Part shown: positions 56,262 through 63,732 of the stretch, piece after piece
How the letters are laid out: each line of letters starts with the position of its first letter
Numbering within the stretch: position 1 is the stretch's first letter
NCBI GenBank assembly: GCA_041905405.1
Contig: JAYRLC010000017.1
Span: 12,191-76,190 of the forward strand
Direction: 5' to 3'
DNA: 64,000 bases
Origin: RAM1 sp041905405
GTDB lineage: Bacteria > Pseudomonadota > Gammaproteobacteria > Burkholderiales > Burkholderiaceae_C
Notes under the pieces: generated by a model
What the model was told of the DNA's origin: nothing
Databases searched by the model: none
What the model saw: the letters and a program-made list of their open reading frames with translations, nothing else
Program-made: the position numbers and the translations under genes

Positions 56262-56302
56262 CGCCCATGTCGGACACCGCCGTGTCCGATTGCTCATGGG
56301 CG
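56262..56302. repeat. Long interrupted inverted repeat in a divergent promoter region
   Basis: Outer arms CGCCCATG (56262-56269) and CATGGGCG (56295-56302) enclose perfect inner arms TCGGACAC (56270-56277) and GTGTCCGA (56282-56289) around CGCC, with a five-base insert on the right side. It lies 28 bases before the lipid-kinase start and 16 bases before a TACAAT -10 element on the plus strand. It may be a regulator binding site for one or both genes. Confidence 0.6.
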
Positions 56303-56317
56303 CCGGCCTCAGGCCGC

Positions 56318-56323
56318 TACAAT
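56318..56323 (+). promoter_or_regulatory. Likely -10 element for the TPP-riboswitch transcript
   Basis: TACAAT in the context CGCTACAATCCC, a common form of sigma-70 -10 box in GC-rich betaproteobacteria. About 45 bases downstream the aptamer begins. No clear -35 box; the region is taken up by the inverted repeat. Confidence 0.55.
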
Positions 56324-56367
56324 CCCGCCGGCCGTGCCAGCCGCGCAAGCTGCCGGCACGGCAAACC

Positions 56368-56460
56368 GCTAGGGGTGTTGGCGCAACCGCAAGGCGCGCG
56401 CTGGCTGAGAGAGTCCCTTTGAACCTGATTGAGGTAATCCTCGCGCAGGGAAGCACGTTC
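56368..56460 (+). ncRNA. TPP riboswitch (THI element)
   Basis: The aptamer shows all the conserved blocks: GGGGTG at 56372, CTGAGA at 56405 (pyrimidine-binding bulge), CCCTTTGAACCTGAT at 56415-56429, the variable TAAT turn, and CGCAGGGAAGC near 56443. It binds thiamine diphosphate and lowers expression of the next gene when thiamine is plentiful. The sole downstream gene encodes an exported thiamine-binding-family protein. The likely expression platform is the hairpin at 56523-56545, which contains the start codon. Confidence 0.95.
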
Positions 56461-56522
56461 CACAAGCCCGCCGGCGCCCTCTTCTCGCACCGGCATCGTG
56501 GCCCCGAACGCCCGCTGATCCT

Positions 56523-56545
56523 GCATCTTTGTGAACGAAAGATGC
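56523..56545 (+). promoter_or_regulatory. Start-codon hairpin, probable riboswitch expression platform
   Basis: GCATCTTT (56523-56530) pairs with AAAGATGC (56538-56545) around a seven-base loop. The right arm includes the purine-rich GAAAG and the ATG at 56542, so folding would hide the translation start. This suggests translational control by the TPP aptamer 60 bases upstream. Confidence 0.65.
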
Positions 56546-56949
56546 GCATGACACACACGGCCTTTTCACTTTCGCGCAGCGTCCGGCTGGCGCTGCTGGC
56601 CTTGCCACTGCTGGCCTGCGGCATGGCTGGCGCGCAACCGGCGCCAGCCAACCACATGATTGCCGAGATCCAGGTCATCCCGCGACCGGCCGGCACGCCT
56701 GCCGACCGCTACAAACACGTGGACGCGGCCATCGCCGTCATCCAGGCGTCGGGCCTGCGCTATGAGGTGCACGGCATGGGCACCGTGATCGAAGGCCCGG
56801 CGGACAAGGTCTGGCCGCTGCTGCAGGCCGTGCACCAAGCCACGCTGGAGTCCGGCTCCGAGCGCACGCTGAGCATCATCAAGGTGTCGGGGTCGCTGCA
56901 GGCGGGCGGGCCGACGGTGCAGGATCTGGTGCGCAAGTTCCGCCAGTAA
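56542..56949 (+). CDS. Exported thiamine-binding protein of the MTH1187/YkoF (DUF77) superfamily
   Basis: A 135-residue protein: an N-terminal signal (about 1-32) with L-L-A-C lipobox-like segment at about 24-27 or a conventional cleavage after A-G-A, then a single ferredoxin-like MTH1187 domain (I-A-E-I-Q-V-I-P-R near 41; G-L-R-Y-E-V-H-G-M-G-T-V-I-E-G; I-I-K-V near the end). The usual family member is a cytosolic protein of about 100 residues, so export is unusual. Control by the upstream TPP riboswitch supports a role in thiamine capture. No ThiXYZ-type transporter is adjacent. ATG 56548 is an alternative start. Confidence 0.88.
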   Translation: MRMTHTAFSLSRSVRLALLALPLLACGMAGAQPAPANHMIAEIQVIPRPAGTPADRYKHVDAAIAVIQASGLRYEVHGMGTVIEGPADKVWPLLQAVHQATLESGSERTLSIIKVSGSLQAGGPTVQDLVRKFRQ

Positions 56950-56980
56950 TCTGCAGCGCGCGCGTCACGCCGGGCAGTGG

Positions 56981-57844
56981 CTACTGGTTCTGCTTGAAGA
57001 ACTCCAGCATCCGCCGCGTCGAGTCTGCCGTGGCAGACGCGCTGTACCGGTAGATGCTGGTCCGACCGAACCCGTTGGTGTGGCTGTACTGGATGCCGGG
57101 CTGATCCCAGGCGTGGTACGTGTCGGGGTACACATGCCAGGCGACTGGCTGGCCGGCGGCTTTCATTTCTTCCAGTTGGGGAAAGCAGTCTTCGGGGCGC
57201 AGCTCCTTGTCTTCGGCCGCCATGAGCATGAGGATGGGTGTGTCGATCTCGCGCGGTAGCAACTGCAGCCGCAGTGTGGTCGGGCCCTGCTGGAACACGC
57301 AGCTGGCGTAGTTGGACACGATGGCGCGAAAGCGCATCGGCTTGCCTTCGCCCGGCATGTGCCGTGTGCTGGCCAGCAGCGCCGCTGCCATGCCGCCGGC
57401 GGAATAGCCGGTGTAGTAAATGCGGCGCGCATCGACCTCGGGCAGGCGCGACAGCACGTCGAACGCGGCGTAGGCATCGCGCGCCTGGTGCCGCATATCG
57501 GCTTTGGTCTGGTTGCGGCAGTCCGACACGCCGCGCGGCCCGTAGCTGTCCACCGCGACCACCATGTAGCCCGCCGCCAGCAGCTCCTTGGCGCGGTCAC
57601 GGATGTGCGGGCGCGACACGCCGCCACAGGTGTGGCCGATCACCACTGCCGGCAGCGGCCCGGACGCGACCCCGGCGGGCTTGAGCACCTTGTTGGCGAA
57701 CCCGCCGAACACCCCCAATTCCGCGGGCGGCAGACTGAACTCGGGCGGTGTCGTGGCGACAGCAGGCGGATGAATGGTCTCTTGCGCCACAGCGGGCACG
57801 GCGAACGCCAGCGCGGCGGCCACGGCAAACAAGCTTCTGGACAT
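56981..57844 (-). CDS. Exported dienelactone-hydrolase-family protein
   Basis: Alpha/beta hydrolase of 287 residues with a signal peptide (about 1-20, A-V-A cleavage). The nucleophile is S148 in G-Y-S-A-G-G, where true dienelactone hydrolases have a cysteine, so it acts more like a serine esterase. The acid is in A-A-E-D-K-E and the histidine in T-Y-H-A-W-D. Likely periplasmic; the substrate is unknown. It is divergent from the beta-lactamase gene at 57947. Confidence 0.88.
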   Translation of the reverse strand: MSRSLFAVAAALAFAVPAVAQETIHPPAVATTPPEFSLPPAELGVFGGFANKVLKPAGVASGPLPAVVIGHTCGGVSRPHIRDRAKELLAAGYMVVAVDSYGPRGVSDCRNQTKADMRHQARDAYAAFDVLSRLPEVDARRIYYTGYSAGGMAAALLASTRHMPGEGKPMRFRAIVSNYASCVFQQGPTTLRLQLLPREIDTPILMLMAAEDKELRPEDCFPQLEEMKAAGQPVAWHVYPDTYHAWDQPGIQYSHTNGFGRTSIYRYSASATADSTRRMLEFFKQNQ

Positions 57845-57946
57845 GGACGATCCCGGATGAGAACTACCAGGACATGCTAGAAGCCGGGACGCGCCCGGTC
57901 TTCACCTGTCCATGTGATTGACGGGCCGGCAGGGGACAATGGGCCG

Positions 57947-59125
57947 ATGACTCTGCTGCTTCCCCGCCGCCAGCTCGTACTGGCCGCACTGGCCGCCCCG
58001 CTTTTGCCAGCCTGCGCCAACGCACCCACCCAAGACCCACGCATCACCGCCATCGCCGATGCAGCGTTCCGCCCGCTCATGGCCACGCACGACATCCCCG
58101 GCATGGTCGTGGGCGTCACCGTGGGTGGGCGCAGCACTTTCGTGGAATACGGGGTCGCGTCGCGCGAAACGGGCGCACGGGCCACGCGGGACACGTTGTT
58201 CGAAATCGGCTCGTTGAGCAAGACATTCACCGCCACACTGGCCTGTCTGGCGCGGGCCCAGGGCAAGCTGCAACTGGCCGACACACCGGGCCACTGGCTG
58301 CCGCCACTGCGCGGCAGCGCGCTGGACCGCGCGACGCTGCTGCATCTGGGCACCTACACGGCAGGCGGTCTGCCGCTGCAGTTCCCTGACACCATCACCA
58401 CGGTGGCGCAAGCGTATGACTGGTACCGGCAGTGGACGCCCACGGCCGCGCCCGGCGTGCAGCGGCGATATTCCAACCCCAGCATCGGCCTGCTGGGCCA
58501 CGTGACGGCGCTGGCGATGCAGGATGAGTTTGCAACGCTGATGCAGCGCGAGCTGTTCAAACCGCTGGGACTGAACCACACCCACATCCACGTGCCGGAC
58601 GCCGCCAAATCCGCTTACGCATGGGGGTACAACCGCGCCAACCAGCCCATCCGCGTGAACCCCGGCGTGTTCGACGCCGAGGCCTATGGCATCAAGGCCA
58701 GCGCGGCCGACTTGCTGCGCTTTGTGCAGGCCAACCTGCAGCCTCCGGGTCTGCCGCCCGCGCTGCGTCAGGCCATCACGGACACACACACCGGCCACTT
58801 CGCAGTGCACGGCATGGTACAGGGGCTGGGGTGGGAGCAGTACCCGTGGCCCGTGGCACTGGAACGGTTGCAAGCGGGTAATGCGAGCGAGATGGCGCTG
58901 CAGCCGCAACCTGCCGCAGCGCTGGTGCCGCCGCGCAAACCGTCAGGGCCCACGCTGTTCAACAAGACAGGATCGACGAACGGATTTGGCGGGTATGCGG
59001 CGTTCGTGCCGGAACGTGGGGTGGGGGTTGTGATGCTTGCGAACCGGAATATCCCGATCCCGTCGCGCATCGAAGCGGCACATGCGGTGCTGACACAGCT
59101 GGACGTCTCAAAAGCTGGCCCGTGA
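57947..59125 (+). CDS. Class C beta-lactamase (AmpC family)
   Basis: Periplasmic serine beta-lactamase of 392 residues. All class C motifs are present: S89-L-S-K92, Y175-S-N177 and K340-T-G342, plus the L-x-T-Y-T-A-G-G-L-P-L-Q-F-P block found in true AmpC enzymes. The signal peptide carries a twin-arginine (P-R-R-Q-L) and ends L-P-A-C, a possible lipobox at Cys23. An AGGGGA tract lies upstream of the ATG. No ampR regulator is adjacent, so the gene may be constitutive or controlled from elsewhere. The substrate range cannot be read from sequence. Confidence 0.93.
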   Translation: MTLLLPRRQLVLAALAAPLLPACANAPTQDPRITAIADAAFRPLMATHDIPGMVVGVTVGGRSTFVEYGVASRETGARATRDTLFEIGSLSKTFTATLACLARAQGKLQLADTPGHWLPPLRGSALDRATLLHLGTYTAGGLPLQFPDTITTVAQAYDWYRQWTPTAAPGVQRRYSNPSIGLLGHVTALAMQDEFATLMQRELFKPLGLNHTHIHVPDAAKSAYAWGYNRANQPIRVNPGVFDAEAYGIKASAADLLRFVQANLQPPGLPPALRQAITDTHTGHFAVHGMVQGLGWEQYPWPVALERLQAGNASEMALQPQPAAALVPPRKPSGPTLFNKTGSTNGFGGYAAFVPERGVGVVMLANRNIPIPSRIEAAHAVLTQLDVSKAGP

Positions 59126-59146
59126 CCTGAGCCAGCGGCCAGGGGC

Positions 59147-59596
59147 TCAACCCGGAATGTCCGGCTCCACCAGCTGCGCCAGCGCCACCAGCGACTCCTG
59201 CCAGCCCAGGTAGCACATCTCGGCCGGGATCACGGCGGGGATGCCCTCCTGTGTGATGGACACGTCGGTGCCGCACTCCACCGGCGTCAGCACCACGGTG
59301 GTCTTCATGGTGCCGGGCAGGTTGGGGTCGTCGAACGTGGCGTCGTAGGCGATGCGCTTGCCGGGTTCCAGCTCCAGGTACTTGCCGCCAAACGAATGGC
59401 CGCCGCCCGTGGTGAAGTTGATGAACGACATGCGCCAGGCGCCGCCGACCTTCACGTCCATGCCATGCACTTCGGCCGTGAAGCCAAAAGGCGGCAGCCA
59501 GCGCGCAAAGGCGCCCGCTTCGGTGAAGGCGCGGTAAACCTTGGCCGGCGTGGTGCGCAGCACGCGATGCAGGCGGACGGTGTTGGTGGTAGCCAT
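59147..59596 (-). CDS. SRPBCC (AHSA1-like) family protein
   Basis: A 149-residue hydrophobic-ligand-binding fold of the START/AHSA1 type. It begins R-V-L-R-T-T-P-A-K-V-Y-R-A-F-T-E, then shows W-L-P-P-F-G-F and W-R-M-S-F, followed by the C-terminal helix E-S-L-V-A-L-A-Q-L-V-E. An AGGAG site precedes the ATG. Ligand unknown. A seven-base inverted repeat (59621-59639) lies just upstream of the ribosome binding site. Confidence 0.9.
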   Translation of the reverse strand: MATTNTVRLHRVLRTTPAKVYRAFTEAGAFARWLPPFGFTAEVHGMDVKVGGAWRMSFINFTTGGGHSFGGKYLELEPGKRIAYDATFDDPNLPGTMKTTVVLTPVECGTDVSITQEGIPAVIPAEMCYLGWQESLVALAQLVEPDIPG

Positions 59597-59620
59597 GTGC
59601 AATCTCCTGTATTTGGAATG

Positions 59621-59639
59621 ACAGAGGATGTCCCTCTGT
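59621..59639. promoter_or_regulatory. Inverted repeat upstream of the SRPBCC gene, possible operator
   Basis: ACAGAGG-N5-CCTCTGT, perfect seven-base arms, 25 bases before the ATG at 59596. AHSA1-type genes are often controlled by ArsR-family repressors; no such gene is nearby, so the regulator is unknown. Confidence 0.45.
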
Positions 59640-59804
59640 TCACACGACGAACGGGCCGCCGGGAAATCGACACGCCGCAAACAACGAAAGGCCGGCGCGC
59701 GCGGGGGTAGGCAGCATCCTACGCCGCCCCGCCCCAGCGTCCGATGCGGCTGCAGCCGGTACCAGCCTAGAGTGGAACCATCCCCTTTGTTCCGAGGAGC
59801 CGCC

Positions 59805-60044
59805 ATGACCACCCAACGCCCGCCCGGTGATGAGTCCGACACCCAATTCCACAACCCGCGTGCGCGCGAGAACCAGACCAAGGGCACGGCCGCGCGGCCC
59901 GGTGAAACCGTAAAGACCCCGGACAATCCGGCGGCCGACGCCAACCGCGTTTCCGCGGTGACGCAGGTCACGCGCAACTCCGAAGCGCCACCCATGCGCG
60001 ATCGTCGCGCTGACGAGGCGAACCCGGAGCTGCGCAAGACCTGA
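59805..60044 (+). CDS. Small disordered hypothetical protein, 79 residues
   Basis: Very hydrophilic, rich in proline, asparagine, arginine and charged residues, with no hydrophobic core; predicted to be intrinsically disordered. A strong GAGGAG site lies six bases before the ATG, which supports a real gene. No family recognised; such proteins are sometimes stress-related, but nothing here shows it. Confidence 0.7.
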   Translation: MTTQRPPGDESDTQFHNPRARENQTKGTAARPGETVKTPDNPAADANRVSAVTQVTRNSEAPPMRDRRADEANPELRKT

Positions 60045-60093
60045 ATGCCCTGAGGTCCAACCTGAGGCGGCCAAGGCGGTATATTGCGCCCGC

Positions 60094-60312
60094 ATGCCGC
60101 TGGACCGCCCCGCCACCAACCTCACCACCGCCCGCGCCCTGCTGGCCACCGGCATGGCGAAGGCGGCCGCGCGCGGCATTGCGCTGCGCCTGCCGCCACC
60201 CGAGCCCGACACCTGCTGCGGCCGCGGCTGCAATGGCTGCGTGTGGGAGGGCTGGTACGCAGCGGTGGAGTACTGGCGCGAGGACGCCCTCCTGGCCCTG
60301 GCTCCGCCCTGA
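60094..60312 (+). CDS. Oxidoreductase-like domain protein, 72 residues
   Basis: A small protein with P-P-P-E-P-D-T-C-C-G-R-G-C-N-G-C-V-W in its second half. This matches the short cysteine-rich 'oxidoreductase-like' domain (Pfam Oxidored-like), whose C-C-x-x-x-C-x-x-C pattern could bind a metal or FeS centre. Function is not established. ATG 60094; the Shine-Dalgarno sequence is weak. Confidence 0.75.
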   Translation: MPLDRPATNLTTARALLATGMAKAAARGIALRLPPPEPDTCCGRGCNGCVWEGWYAAVEYWREDALLALAPP

Positions 60313-60476
60313 CCATCCCCATTTCATGGGAGGCTTTGCGAGCCGGAAATTCGCAATTGGGTGAGCCGCGTCAGCTTCGGCAGGGATTGACTGTCTACAC
60401 TCACGCGGCCTGATGGTCGCGCGTAACCGTCGCACTGCGGGCAGTCCATAAAACCAAACCTAATAGGTTATCCCTG
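60313..60476 (+). promoter_or_regulatory. Leader region of the small exported protein gene
   Basis: No gene is seen. Near the 3' end lies AACCT-AAT-AGGTT (60457-60469), whose right arm holds the AGG that serves as ribosome binding site for the ATG at 60477. The stretch is AT-rich for this genome. Confidence 0.35.
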
Positions 60477-60782
60477 ATGATAAAAACGATCTCACTTGCC
60501 CTGACCCTTCTGCTGGCTGCCGGCGCCGCCGTGGCGCAGGAATACAACCGCGTCCCCGCTGGCGACGCGCAGTACCGCCAGTGCCTGAGCTACGCCAACA
60601 AACTGTACGAAGGCGGCAACGAAGCCAGCCCGATCAAGGGCCAGTCCAAGGCCCAGGCCTGGTGCACCTGCATGTGGAACGAAACGCCCGACGACTTCAA
60701 GGGCAACCTGGTCACGTTCTCGGAAACCCGCAAGGGCAAGGAAACCAACAAGGTCTGCGAAAAGTACGCTGACTGGGGCTGA
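60477..60782 (+). CDS. Small exported hypothetical protein with four cysteines
   Basis: A 101-residue protein with a clear signal peptide (about 1-20, cleavage after A-V-A-Q region). The mature part of about 80 residues has four cysteines (R-Q-C-L, W-C-T-C-M and V-C-E-K), likely disulfide-bonded in the periplasm. No family recognised. ATG 60477 is the first codon of the signal peptide. Confidence 0.78.
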   Translation: MIKTISLALTLLLAAGAAVAQEYNRVPAGDAQYRQCLSYANKLYEGGNEASPIKGQSKAQAWCTCMWNETPDDFKGNLVTFSETRKGKETNKVCEKYADWG

Positions 60783-60800
60783 CACGCCGCCGGCTCCCTT

Positions 60801-61937
60801 TCAGAGCGCGTGCATCCACGCGCTCATTTCGTCCGCCACCTGTTCGACCAGAGCAGCCTGGCCGGCGAGGTAGTGATTACCCCCCGGAATATCAACATTG
60901 CGGATACGGCCCGCGCCAGCCGCCAGCCACGCGTCGCGCGTGCTGGGGAACGTGCTCTGGTCGCCGGTGTAGGTACACAGCAGCACGGGCACGCGCGTCC
61001 TGGCCAGGTTGGACGGCCCATCGGCCCGGCTTTGTGACGACCATTGCGACAGGAACGCCGTGAGCGACGTGATGCGGCCCATCTGGCTGGCCGCGTAGTT
61101 GACGGCCCGCGCGCCATGGACGCCGTTGCCCCACACGCTGCCCAACTGGCGGTCGTTGGGCTCGATGGACAGATCCACGCAGCGCGGGTCGGCGTGCGTG
61201 CGGTGAATGACAAAGACCTCGTCGCGCGCCGCGCCCGGTGCCGTCTGCGCGCGCAGCAACCGCAGACGCTGCGCCACCCAGGCTTCGATGCGCGCCAGCC
61301 GCGCAGCCTGTGCGGCCTTGAACCGCGCAAGGAAATCCGCCGTGAACGGCTGGTTGCGCGGGTCATACATGTCCAGCAGCGGGTCCACCGACAGCGGGTC
61401 GTGCTCGTCGGTCACCGACGGGTCGATCCAGTTGCGCATGAGCGTGGAGCGGCCCTCGTGCGCGGCGCACAGCGCCAGGCCGTCCACCGGCGGCAGGTCG
61501 GCGGGCGACAGGCCGGCCGGGTCGCCGTCGAGCATGTGGGTGATGGTGAGCTGTTCGGCCTGCGCCTGGTAGAACGCCGACAGTGACGCGCCACCCGAAT
61601 TGCCGATCAGCACGACCTTGTCATAGCCCTGCGCGCGCAGGTAGTGCACGCCCGCGCCCAGGTCCTGGATCACGCGCTCCATGAGCAGCAGCGTGTCGTT
61701 GCCCGCGTAGCGCGAGTTCAGCCCCATGCAGGCCACGCCGCGCGCGGCCAGCGGCGCGATCAGGTAATGCCCCATGAAGTTGCTGGTGGGGTGCATGACG
61801 ATGGCGGCCACCTTCTTCGGCCCCGCGGGCTGCATCCACGCGCCGTAGATGCGCGGGCGCAGCAGTTGCAGGCCCGACTGGCTTTCCATGGCGGCGCCGG
61901 GTTTGACATCGATGACGGCGAGTTGGAGTTCTGGCAT
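60801..61937 (-). CDS. Alpha/beta-hydrolase fold protein
   Basis: A 378-residue cytoplasmic protein. The core shows V-M-H-P-T-S near residue 47-52, then nucleophile elbow G-N-S-G-G with S114, and a late D and G-G-N-H-Y histidine. It belongs to the alpha/beta hydrolase superfamily; the exact subfamily and substrate are not recognised. The ATG at 61937 was chosen because the earlier ATG lies inside the start of the divergent thioesterase gene. The two divergent genes are 34 bases apart. Confidence 0.83.
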   Translation of the reverse strand: MPELQLAVIDVKPGAAMESQSGLQLLRPRIYGAWMQPAGPKKVAAIVMHPTSNFMGHYLIAPLAARGVACMGLNSRYAGNDTLLLMERVIQDLGAGVHYLRAQGYDKVVLIGNSGGASLSAFYQAQAEQLTITHMLDGDPAGLSPADLPPVDGLALCAAHEGRSTLMRNWIDPSVTDEHDPLSVDPLLDMYDPRNQPFTADFLARFKAAQAARLARIEAWVAQRLRLLRAQTAPGAARDEVFVIHRTHADPRCVDLSIEPNDRQLGSVWGNGVHGARAVNYAASQMGRITSLTAFLSQWSSQSRADGPSNLARTRVPVLLCTYTGDQSTFPSTRDAWLAAGAGRIRNVDIPGGNHYLAGQAALVEQVADEMSAWMHAL

Positions 61938-61971
61938 GGGTGCTTCGGGTTTTGATGCGATTATCGGAGCC

Positions 61972-62412
61972 ATGACAGACGCAACCCCCTCCCCCGCCGC
62001 ATCGCGCACCGTGGTCTACACCCAGCGCGTGGAATTCGGCGACTGCGACCCCGCGCGCATCGTGTGGTTCCCCAACTTCTTCCGCTGGATCGACGCCGCG
62101 TCGCGCCATTTCTTTGTGCAGTGCGGCGTGCCGCCCTGGCACGAGACCGAGGCCACGCTGGGCATCATCGGCACGCCGCTGGTGGACACGCACGCGAAGT
62201 TCATCAAGACCGCCAGCTACGGCGACACGCTGCAGATCCACGTGCACGTGGCCGAATGGCGCGGCAAGAGCTTCGTGCAGCGCTACCGCATCACGCGCGG
62301 CGACGACACCATCATGGAATGCGACGAGGTGCGGATTTTCGCGGCGCGGCGGGATGATGGAAGTATTCGTGCGCTGGCTGTGCCGGCCGAGATCCGTTCG
62401 CTTTGCGAATGA
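61972..62412 (+). CDS. 4-Hydroxybenzoyl-CoA-thioesterase-family acyl-CoA thioesterase
   Basis: Hot-dog-fold thioesterase of 146 residues. The catalytic aspartate is D26 in V-E-F-G-D-C-D-P-A-R-I-V, as in the Pseudomonas 4HBT enzyme (where G replaces R). It probably cleaves an aryl- or acyl-CoA. The neighbouring alpha/beta hydrolase may belong to the same pathway. ATG 61972. It ends four bases before the stop of the convergent glycerate kinase gene. Confidence 0.9.
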   Translation: MTDATPSPAASRTVVYTQRVEFGDCDPARIVWFPNFFRWIDAASRHFFVQCGVPPWHETEATLGIIGTPLVDTHAKFIKTASYGDTLQIHVHVAEWRGKSFVQRYRITRGDDTIMECDEVRIFAARRDDGSIRALAVPAEIRSLCE

Positions 62413-62415
62413 GCG

Positions 62416-63732
62416 TCAGAGCACAAGGATCGCCCGGAAGTCGTTGACGTTGGTGTGCGTCGGCCCCGCCACCACCAGCCCACCGATCTTCTCGAAGTAG
62501 CCGTACGCATCGTTGCGATCCAGGTACTGGTCCACCTTCATGCCCGCGGCCTGCGCACGTGCCAGGGTGTCGGGCGCGACGAAAGCGCCCGCATTGTCTT
62601 CGACGCCGTCGATGCCATCGGTATCGGCGGCCAGTGCCCACACACCGGGCTGACCCTGCAACGCCTGCGCCAGCCCCAGGCAGAACTCGCCGGCGCGGCC
62701 GCCGCGGCCCCTGGGCGTGCCTTCGGGCTGCTTCCTGACCGTCACCGTCGTCTCGCCACCGCTCAGGATCACGCATGGCTTCTGCCATGCGCCATTGCCG
62801 CGCGCCACGGCGCGGGCCAGCGCGGCATGCACCTTGCCGACTTCGCGCGATTCGCCTTCGATTTCGTCGCTGAGGATGTGCGCTTGCAGGCCCGCGGCGC
62901 GCGCGGCCTCGGCCGCCGCCTCCAGCGACTGCTGGGGCGTGGCGATCATGTGGACCTCGTGTCCGCTGAACGCGGCGTCGCCGGGCTTGGGGGTTTCAAA
63001 CGTGCCGGCTTCCAGCGCCTGCTGCACGGCCGGCGGCAGGCTGATGTTGTAGCGGCGCAGGATGGCCAGCGCATCGGCGCAGGTCGTGGCGTCGGGCACC
63101 GTGGGGCCGCTGGCGATCACCGACGGATCGTCGCCCGGCACGTCGCTGATGGTCAGCGTGATCACGCGGGCCGGTGCACAGGCCGCGGCCAGACGGCCAC
63201 CCTTGATGCGCGACAGGTGCTTGCGCACGCAATTCATTTCGCCGATGTGCGCGCCACTGTTCAGCAGCTCCTTGTTGATGCGCTGCTTGTCGGCCAGCGT
63301 CAGCCCGTCGGCCGGCAGCGTGAGCAGCGCCGAGCCGCCGCCCGAGATCAGGCACAGCACCAGGTCGTCGGCCGTCAGGCCCTGGGTCAGCGCCAGGATG
63401 CGCTGCGCGGCCTGCTCGCCCGCAGCGTCGGGCACGGGGTGCGATGCCTCGACCAGCTCGATGCGCTGCGGCACACCGGCCGGGCGCGGCGGAATGTGGT
63501 CGTAGCGCGTGACGACCAGGCCCGACAGCGGCGCGTCGGCGGGCCACAGTGCCTCCACGGCCTGCACCATGGAGCCGCCGGCCTTGCCCGCGCCCAGCAC
63601 GATGGTGCGGCCCTTGGGCGGCTTGGGCAGGTGCGCACCCAGCGTGTGCAGCGGCAGTGCGCGGCGCACGGCGGCCTGGTAGAGATGTTCGAGAAATTCG
63701 CGCGGGGCGCTGCGGGGGTCGGGTGCGGTCAT
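62416..63732 (-). CDS. Type-2 glycerate kinase (MOFRL family; often annotated hydroxypyruvate reductase TtuD)
   Basis: A 438-residue protein with an N-terminal DUF4147 kinase domain (L-G-A-G-K-A-G-G-S-M-V near 45; I-S-G-G-G-S-A-L-L near 130; K-H-L-S-R-I-K-G-G-R-L) and a C-terminal MOFRL domain (D-T-D-G-I-D-G). The family phosphorylates glycerate to 2-phosphoglycerate; the older hydroxypyruvate-reductase name (ttuD) comes from tartrate utilisation work. ATG at 63732. Confidence 0.92.
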   Translation of the reverse strand: MTAPDPRSAPREFLEHLYQAAVRRALPLHTLGAHLPKPPKGRTIVLGAGKAGGSMVQAVEALWPADAPLSGLVVTRYDHIPPRPAGVPQRIELVEASHPVPDAAGEQAAQRILALTQGLTADDLVLCLISGGGSALLTLPADGLTLADKQRINKELLNSGAHIGEMNCVRKHLSRIKGGRLAAACAPARVITLTISDVPGDDPSVIASGPTVPDATTCADALAILRRYNISLPPAVQQALEAGTFETPKPGDAAFSGHEVHMIATPQQSLEAAAEAARAAGLQAHILSDEIEGESREVGKVHAALARAVARGNGAWQKPCVILSGGETTVTVRKQPEGTPRGRGGRAGEFCLGLAQALQGQPGVWALAADTDGIDGVEDNAGAFVAPDTLARAQAAGMKVDQYLDRNDAYGYFEKIGGLVVAGPTHTNVNDFRAILVL

